Source: Bacteroidales bacterium 45-6 (GTDB lineage: Bacteria > Bacteroidota > Bacteroidia > Bacteroidales > Dysgonomonadaceae). From it: a DNA stretch of 12,870 nt. The notes under the pieces are model-generated. The model had not been told where the DNA came from and made no database searches. It worked only from the letters and a program-made list of their open reading frames with translations. The DNA lies in the NCBI GenBank assembly GCA_001897035.1, contig MKRS01000239.1:1-12870 (forward strand). The letters run 5' to 3'. A program made the translations under genes and the position numbers. Positions 8,655-12,870 of this stretch are shown one piece after another (the first letter of the stretch is position 1; each line of letters starts with the position of its first letter).

Positions 8655-8858
8655 GGGGTGCGCTTCTAATGCGAAGGTGTGCCTGAATGGATCTGTAATT
8701 GATTGGATTTTCGGGAAAAGCATGTTTGCAAATCCCACCTTAAAACTACCAAAGAAAGAACTGTGCCTTCCGCATACCCTTGCAGGAGGGTTTTCCACTT
8801 CGTATAGTCAGCAAGGAACCATTTAATTCTATTTTTTTCATAAAAATACAGCAAAACG
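8655..8858. other. Gap without a convincing gene; possible dispersed repeat
   Basis: From the mnmD stop to the ABC promoter no plausible gene is seen. A 62-codon minus-strand frame (8666-8854) fills most of the gap but shows no recognisable motif and no known protein composition. Weak inverted repeats occur at 8713-8736 (GGGA with TCCC, then GCA with TGC) and at 8776-8791 (ACCCT with AGGGT). A run of seven Ts lies at 8832-8838. The stretch could hold a weak mnmD terminator or one copy of an intergenic repeat; neither can be shown from this window. Confidence 0.3.
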
Positions 8859-8859
8859 T

Positions 8860-8890
8860 TTTGGGCGTATTAAATCTATTTCTATATTTG
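8860..8890 (+). promoter_or_regulatory. Bacteroidetes sigma promoter for the ABC-GntR operon
   Basis: TTTG at 8860-8863 and TATATTTG at 8883-8890 match the Bacteroidetes -33 and -7 elements with the preferred 19-base spacer. The expected start is near 8897, about 50 bases ahead of the ATPase ATG. Confidence 0.75.
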
Positions 8891-8895
8891 TTGTG

Positions 8896-8915
8896 TACTA
8901 TTATACTATTATACC
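8896..8915 (+). repeat. Tandem 8-base repeat at the ABC operon start, candidate GntR operator
   Basis: TACTATTA occurs twice back to back (8896-8903, 8904-8911) and is followed by TACC. The block also has partial dyad symmetry. It begins at the predicted transcription start of an operon that encodes its own short GntR repressor, a position where binding would block transcription. The operator role is inferred. Confidence 0.4.
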
Positions 8916-8946
8916 ATGATGATATTAATGATTGAAACCTGCAATT

Positions 8947-9801
8947 ATGATTGAAATAGAAAAAATCGCTTTCAAGTACAAGAAGAAGCAAGTGTTTACC
9001 GACTTCAGCCTCACTATCGAAAAGGGGAAGATCTACGGTCTGCTGGGGAAAAACGGTGCCGGCAAGTCCACTTTGCTCTATTTGATGAATGGCCTGTTGA
9101 TCCCTTCGAAAGGGAAACTTGCCTACCTTGGACAAAATGTATCCGGACGTTCTCCCCGTGTTCTCGAGAACATCTTCATCGTTCCGGAGGAATTCAACTT
9201 GCCGAACGTTTCCCTGAAAAAATACGTGAAGTTGAATAGTACGTTTTATCCGAAATTCAGCCGGCAACAACTAACAGACAATTTGAAACATTTCGAGTTG
9301 GATGCCCTTGGCGACATCAATTTGGGTGCTTTGTCGATGGGGCAAAAGAAGAAAGTGTTCATGAGCTTTGCTTTGGCGGCAAATACCCCTTTGCTGATTA
9401 TGGACGAGCCTACCAATGGTTTGGATATTCCCGGCAAGAGCCAGTTCAAGAAATTTATCGCCTCCAACATGTCCGACGAACGCACCATGCTCATTTCCAC
9501 CCATCAGGTTCAAGACATCGAAAAGTTGATTGAGCATGTGCTGATCTTAGAAAATAGTCGCTTGCTGCTCGATGCTTCTTCGGATGAAATTTGCCAAAAG
9601 CTCTACTTCGCGAATGGAGTGAGCCAGATCGATCCGAAGGAGGCACTCTATGTTTCCCCTGCCTTGCAGGGGTACAATGCTTTACTTCCCAATCTCAGCG
9701 AAGAGGAGAGCACCTTGAACTTGGAAACATTGTTCAACGGCGTATTGGCCAATCCGGAGAAAGTGGCAGCTTTGTTTGCAAAAGAAGAATCGTTGGTTTA
9801 A
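8947..9801 (+). CDS. ABC transporter ATP-binding protein (YtrB-like)
   Basis: A 284-residue cytoplasmic ATPase subunit. The Walker A motif is GLLGKNGAGKST at 31-42, the ABC signature LSMGQ at 129-133, Walker B LLIMDEPTNGLD at 149-160, and the switch His is H186 in STHQ. The usual Q-loop glutamine position appears to be filled by glutamate in IVPEEFNLP (78-86). A C-terminal extension of about 75 residues follows the nucleotide-binding core. The ATG at 8947 is preferred over the TTG at 8932, since the family typically begins a few residues before the first strand (here IEIEKIAFKY). It is the first gene of the operon; its TAA stop shares a base with an ATG at 9801. Partnership with the next gene's permease and the YtrA-type regulator suggests an export or envelope-stress transporter; the substrate is unknown. 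Confidence 0.92.
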   Translation: MIEIEKIAFKYKKKQVFTDFSLTIEKGKIYGLLGKNGAGKSTLLYLMNGLLIPSKGKLAYLGQNVSGRSPRVLENIFIVPEEFNLPNVSLKKYVKLNSTFYPKFSRQQLTDNLKHFELDALGDINLGALSMGQKKKVFMSFALAANTPLLIMDEPTNGLDIPGKSQFKKFIASNMSDERTMLISTHQVQDIEKLIEHVLILENSRLLLDASSDEICQKLYFANGVSQIDPKEALYVSPALQGYNALLPNLSEEESTLNLETLFNGVLANPEKVAALFAKEESLV

Positions 9802-9821
9802 TGCTTAAAAGAAAAATATTT

Positions 9822-10670
9822 ATGAACAATGTATTTGATTTCAAGAGGTTGCTCTTGGTTCTCAACAAAGATATTCAGGAAAACTGGAAGCGCTATGCGT
9901 TGCAATTTGTGACCATGTTCGGGGTGATTGCGGTAATGATTATTTTTATGGCTGACGATAAGTATTCCAAAAACACGATGGCATCCGATCATCACGGTGT
10001 CTTTATGTGGCTGAATAAGGACTTGCTAACCGCCGCTTGTTGGCTATTCATGATGTTTGGAATTGTGATAGCCTCCACCCTGATGGATCCGATGAATAAC
10101 AAGACAAAGCGGATCTCCTATCTGACAGTCCCTGCTTCCAATGTGGAAAAAGTGTTTTCCCGCTGGTTGCTTGTGACAGTGGGGTATGGCATTGCCTTTT
10201 TTGTTGCGCTATGGATGGCTGATGCCATCCGGGTGGCTGTTTGCTCGTTCAACTATCCGAATATGGAGGTCGGTTTTTTGGATTTCGGAAAAATTGCTCA
10301 AAAACAAACAAATAATTTTGGAGATGGCTATGTGTTGCCTTCATTTGCAGTTTTTTACCTTCTTTTGAGCATGTATTTTCTCTTACAATCTATTTTTATA
10401 CTGGGTGCGACATTTTGGGAAAAAGCGAGCTTTGTGAAGACATTCTCGGTGGTGGTGGTCTTGGTGATTGTCTTCGTGTTGCTTTGCCGATGGACTATCT
10501 TGTTAAGTTATCACGATTTTGATGAGTTTGAAAAAGTATTGAAACCATTGGTGCAAAGCTTGGACACAAGAATAGGGTTGATGAGCCTCTTTTTCTCGGT
10601 GATTACATTATTTAACTGGACGCTTGCGTTTCTCCGCTTCAGGGAATCGGAGGTCATTAAACGATTTTGA
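9822..10670 (+). CDS. ABC transporter permease, six predicted membrane helices
   Basis: A 282-residue inner-membrane protein with hydrophobic segments near residues 24-43, 70-87, 117-136, 178-200, 209-228 and 252-270, giving six helices, the usual count for a half-transporter permease that dimerises. After the second helix comes a cytosolic YLTVPASNVEKVFSRW segment (about 99-114), which resembles the PASNxEK pattern of permeases found with GntR regulators in Bacteroidetes and may contact the ATPase. Two starts are possible. ATG 9822 gives MNNVFDFKRL, follows an A-rich stretch common in this phylum, and is chosen. ATG 9801 overlaps the ATPase stop, would be translationally coupled and adds seven residues (MLKRKIF). 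It belongs to the same operon as the ATPase and GntR genes. The family assignment rests on topology and context. Confidence 0.82.
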   Translation: MNNVFDFKRLLLVLNKDIQENWKRYALQFVTMFGVIAVMIIFMADDKYSKNTMASDHHGVFMWLNKDLLTAACWLFMMFGIVIASTLMDPMNNKTKRISYLTVPASNVEKVFSRWLLVTVGYGIAFFVALWMADAIRVAVCSFNYPNMEVGFLDFGKIAQKQTNNFGDGYVLPSFAVFYLLLSMYFLLQSIFILGATFWEKASFVKTFSVVVVLVIVFVLLCRWTILLSYHDFDEFEKVLKPLVQSLDTRIGLMSLFFSVITLFNWTLAFLRFRESEVIKRF

Positions 10671-10672
10671 TT

Positions 10673-11056
10673 ATGGACTTCAAGAACAATAAAACCATTT
10701 TCCTGCAGATAGCGGAGCGGATATGCGATGAAATCTTGCTGGAGAAATACAAACCGGATGAACGCATCCCTTCCGTGCGGGAATATGCGTCGATTGTGGA
10801 GGTGAATTTCAACACCGTGATGCGTTCCTTTGACTACCTCCAGCAGACGGAAATCATTTTCAATAAACGGGGAATCGGCTATTTCGTGTCGCCCGATGCA
10901 AAGCGGAAAATTTTGGCGATGCGTAAGACCGAATTTCTGGAAAATGAAATCTACGACTACTTCAGGCAAATCTACCTGCTCGACATTCCGATGGAGGAGA
11001 TTGTCGGGAAATACAACGAATACGTCAAACAACAAGAAAAACAAGCGAATTTATGA
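10673..11056 (+). CDS. GntR family transcriptional regulator, short YtrA type
   Basis: A 127-residue DNA-binding protein. A winged helix-turn-helix occupies roughly residues 8-75: IFLQIAERICDEIL, then RIPSVREYA (31-39), the recognition helix NFNTVMRSFDYLQ (45-57), and the wing KRGIGYFV (65-72). Only about 55 residues follow, rich in charged helix, with no large ligand domain, which marks the YtrA subfamily. Members usually repress the ABC transporter operon they belong to, and often themselves. The ATG at 10673 is two bases after the permease stop; a TTG at 10667 in the same frame is less likely. The stop overlaps the next gene's ATG. No separate promoter is seen, so it should be made together with the transporter. 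The repeat at 8896-8915 is a candidate binding site. Confidence 0.92.
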   Translation: MDFKNNKTIFLQIAERICDEILLEKYKPDERIPSVREYASIVEVNFNTVMRSFDYLQQTEIIFNKRGIGYFVSPDAKRKILAMRKTEFLENEIYDYFRQIYLLDIPMEEIVGKYNEYVKQQEKQANL

Positions 11057-11844
11057 GACTTACCACGAAAATAGTTTTAGGAGGCATTCTGTCGATTTTC
11101 ATTGGCACGATCATTTTTATCGTGGCATTGTCCTTTACCGACGGGAAATCTTTTGAGGGTTCTATATTGAAATTGGATCAGAAAAATAGTTCAAGCATTG
11201 ATGTTGCTCCATACCATGCCGTGAAATTAGATATAGCAAATCCAGATGCAAGAATGTCAGTCATGCCGCAGGGGGTGATTTCTTTCAAGCGGCTTGTATC
11301 CGAAGATAAGAAAGACAAATTGTTTATGTCCAGTGAATTGAAAAAATACACGATTGTGAAAGTGATGAATGATACGCTATTTGTGACGATTGATTGGCAA
11401 AAAATGAAGTCCTATTTTACAAAAGGCGAAATGCGAATCGTTTCAGGAGTGAATTATACGGTATATTCAGATAACGTCGATTTCATCAATTTGGTTCCGA
11501 CCATAACAACTGAAATAAATGGATTGAATGCGCAGTTTATACGTGTAAGTAGTTTAGGTGATGTGAAAATAGGATCCTGCACTGCCGATAAGCTGGAGTC
11601 TGCCCGTGGAAACTTGCAGCTAAACAACAGTAAGCTGAAACAACTGAACCTCGACTTGGACGAAATTTACAATTGGGAAGTAAAGGACTGCGAGATAGGC
11701 GAAGAAAACCTTTCCGGCAGTAAAACTCATTATGTCAAGACTCCAAGGTCGGAGACTAAAGCATTGAATTGGTATCCCAAAAACAAGGATGCTCGGTTGA
11801 ATATCGAACTATCTGCTGACTCGGCAAGGCTTGTGTTCAAATAA
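11053..11844 (+). CDS. Membrane-anchored protein of unknown function in the ABC-GntR operon
   Basis: A 263-residue protein that I do not recognise. It has one N-terminal hydrophobic helix at about residues 6-28 without a clear cleavage site, so it is probably an inner-membrane anchor with the rest in the periplasm. From about residue 50 the sequence is a series of short beta-strand-like segments (for example KLDIANPDARMSV, then SSLGDVKIGS and NLQLNNSKLKQLNL). The latter resemble the stacked turns of the DUF2807 or DUF4097 beta-helix proteins often found near regulators in Bacteroidetes; this is a weak pattern-level comparison. The ATG overlaps the GntR stop in an ATGA junction, so translation is probably coupled, and a strong hairpin lies 29 bases after the stop. 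Being last in the operon suggests an accessory or sensory role for the transporter. Confidence 0.78.
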   Translation: MRLTTKIVLGGILSIFIGTIIFIVALSFTDGKSFEGSILKLDQKNSSSIDVAPYHAVKLDIANPDARMSVMPQGVISFKRLVSEDKKDKLFMSSELKKYTIVKVMNDTLFVTIDWQKMKSYFTKGEMRIVSGVNYTVYSDNVDFINLVPTITTEINGLNAQFIRVSSLGDVKIGSCTADKLESARGNLQLNNSKLKQLNLDLDEIYNWEVKDCEIGEENLSGSKTHYVKTPRSETKALNWYPKNKDARLNIELSADSARLVFK

Positions 11845-11873
11845 GTTCTGCATTTAATTTTTATTTTCTTTAA

Positions 11874-11904
11874 CATAAGGGATGGCTTGAAGCTATCCCT
11901 TATG
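11874..11904. terminator. Strong hairpin ending the ABC-GntR operon
   Basis: The arms 11874-11887 and 11891-11904 pair over 14 positions with one G-T pair and a three-base loop. The + strand downstream has only broken T-runs (GCGTTTCATTTT). The minus-strand readout would run into a much T-poorer A/T mix derived from 11850-11870. It is most likely the operon terminator on the + strand, possibly also an RNA 3' stabiliser. Confidence 0.6.
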
Positions 11905-12021
11905 CGTTTCATTTTCCAACAAAACAAGATGCGCCTACCCACTGGTGGAGCGAGTTCAACTTAGCTTGGTAATAGATAAATGCGGTTGAATTTTGTTTAT
12001 AAATAAAAAAAGAAAAATAAG
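11905..12021. other. AT-rich gap before the tig promoter
   Basis: This is part of the 304-base stretch between the operon's last stop (11844) and tig (12149). It contains no plausible gene; the only small frame, 20 codons from 11902, begins within the hairpin. An A-rich run at about 11998-12020 lies directly ahead of the promoter and may act as an upstream A-tract. No repeat or RNA gene is seen. Confidence 0.4.
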
Positions 12022-12052
12022 TTTGATTATTGGGATATTAAGACTAATTTTG
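12022..12052 (+). promoter_or_regulatory. Bacteroidetes sigma promoter for tig
   Basis: TTTG at 12022-12025 and TAATTTTG at 12045-12052 match the -33 and -7 consensus with a 19-base spacer. The expected start near 12059 leaves a leader of about 90 bases before the ATG at 12149, in which no clear structure is seen. Confidence 0.78.
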
Positions 12053-12148
12053 CACCTCAAAATTCAAGGAATCCGTTTCTTTCGAACCCTTTGTAATTCA
12101 ATATCCAATAGATAGAAAACAATAATACATTAAAATAATTCGTCAAAT

Positions 12149-12870
12149 ATGAACGTAACTCAAACCAATGTGGATAGCGTAAACGCTATACTGACTGTGT
12201 CGATTGCGAAAGCAGATTATCAGGAAAAATTGGACAAATCATTGAAAGATTTTCGCAAAAAAGCAAATGTCCCAGGTTTTCGTCCGGGAACAGTTCCAGT
12301 AGGAATGGTGAAGAAAATGTATGGCAAATCTATTTTGGCTGAAGAAATAAACAAACTTGTGGGTGAAAACCTTTACAAATACATACAGGACAACAAGCTG
12401 GACGTGTTGGGCGAACCGCTTCCCAATTTGGAAAAGCAGCAACCCATCGACTTTGCGCACGAAGGCGATTACGAGTTTTCCTTCGATGTGGCATTGGCTC
12501 CCGAAATCAATTTGCCGTTGAGCAAAAGCGACGAGGTGACATATTACAGGATCGAAGCGACCGACGAACTCATCGAACGCCAGGTAGCTTCCTACAAGCA
12601 AAACTATGGCAAATATGATAGCATTCAGGAAGAAGCAAAAGATACAGACTTGTTGAAAGGAACGGTTGTGGAACTTGAAGGCGGCCAACCCAAAGAAGGC
12701 GGAATCAACCTCGAAAATGCAGTGTTGATGCCCTCTTACATGAAAGATAAGGAAGAACAGGACAAATTTGTGGGAGCAAAAGCAGGCGACAAGATTGTCT
12801 TCAATCCTGGAAAAGCTTACGAAGGCAATGAAGCCGAAATCGCTTCGTTCCTGCATGTGGAAAAAGAAGA
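12149..12870 (+). CDS. tig: Trigger factor, ribosome-associated chaperone (3' end outside window)
   Basis: The first 240 codons of trigger factor, which binds the ribosome exit tunnel and shields new polypeptides. The N-terminal ribosome-binding domain covers about residues 1-130, with the signature GFRPG at 43-47 followed by VPVGMVKKMYGKS. Residues about 150-240 correspond to the peptidyl-prolyl isomerase domain of other trigger factors. Here that region (for example KGTVVELEGG at 170-179) lacks the DFxG and IPGFE motifs of an active FKBP fold, so catalytic activity is doubtful. The C-terminal chaperone arms lie beyond the window. The ATG at 12149 gives the expected N-terminus (MNVTQTNVDSVNA). 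It has its own promoter and is transcriptionally separate from the ABC operon. Confidence 0.95.
   Translation, partial: MNVTQTNVDSVNAILTVSIAKADYQEKLDKSLKDFRKKANVPGFRPGTVPVGMVKKMYGKSILAEEINKLVGENLYKYIQDNKLDVLGEPLPNLEKQQPIDFAHEGDYEFSFDVALAPEINLPLSKSDEVTYYRIEATDELIERQVASYKQNYGKYDSIQEEAKDTDLLKGTVVELEGGQPKEGGINLENAVLMPSYMKDKEEQDKFVGAKAGDKIVFNPGKAYEGNEAEIASFLHVEKE

Noticed and set aside
8793..8810. ACTTCGTATAG, resembling part of a loxP arm
   Set aside because: Only 11 bases match, with no inverted second arm and no recombinase gene nearby; chance is sufficient.
9591..9821. N-terminal extension of the permease frame back to 9591
   Set aside because: It would overlap the ATPase gene by over 200 bases with non-membrane, low-plausibility sequence; ATG 9822 or 9801 is far more likely.
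11925..11985. Bases resembling tRNA arms (GGTGGAGCGAGTTCAA and nearby AGCTTGGTAATAG)
   Set aside because: The arms are in the wrong order and no acceptor stem or anticodon arm can be formed, so there is neither a tRNA nor a clear attachment-site remnant.

Overview
The window looks like chromosomal DNA of a Bacteroidota member, most likely order Bacteroidales. The evidence is type IX secretion (T9SS) genes with C-terminal sorting domains, promoters of the Bacteroidetes form TTTG-N19-TAnnTTTG, weak or absent Shine-Dalgarno sequences, and a trigger factor of Bacteroidales type. No mobile element, rRNA, tRNA or CRISPR array is visible.

Region 1 (1-7838, all + strand) is a T9SS locus. It begins with the C-terminal 612 codons of a PorU-like cysteine sortase whose start lies outside the window. 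Next come a small fumarylacetoacetate-hydrolase (FAH) family enzyme, a complete 1139-residue PorU, the outer-membrane barrel PorV, and the isoprenoid enzyme IspF. No terminator is visible until the hairpin plus T-run just after ispF (7849-7886), so much of this may be co-transcribed. The porU-porV-ispF order is one I recall from Porphyromonas. The unusual point is the second, diverged PorU on the other side of the FAH gene, with its His/Cys dyad and sorting domain intact. PorU removes the sorting domain of T9SS cargo at the cell surface and attaches the cargo to lipopolysaccharide; PorV carries cargo to it.

Region 2 (7840-8946) holds a Bacteroidetes-type -7 element that overlaps the terminator, an MnmD-like tRNA-modification methyltransferase starting at GTG, and a gap of about 290 bases without a convincing gene.

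Region 3 (8860-11904) is a compact four-gene operon: ABC ATPase, six-helix permease, short YtrA-type GntR repressor, and an unrecognised membrane-anchored protein. Gene junctions overlap or nearly touch. A near-consensus promoter sits in front, followed by a tandem 8-base repeat that could be the repressor's operator, and a strong hairpin ends the operon. The layout suggests an inducible envelope or export module whose repressor controls its own operon; the substrate is unknown.

Region 4 (11905-12870) contains an AT-rich gap with a near-consensus promoter and the first 240 codons of trigger factor (tig), which runs off the window.
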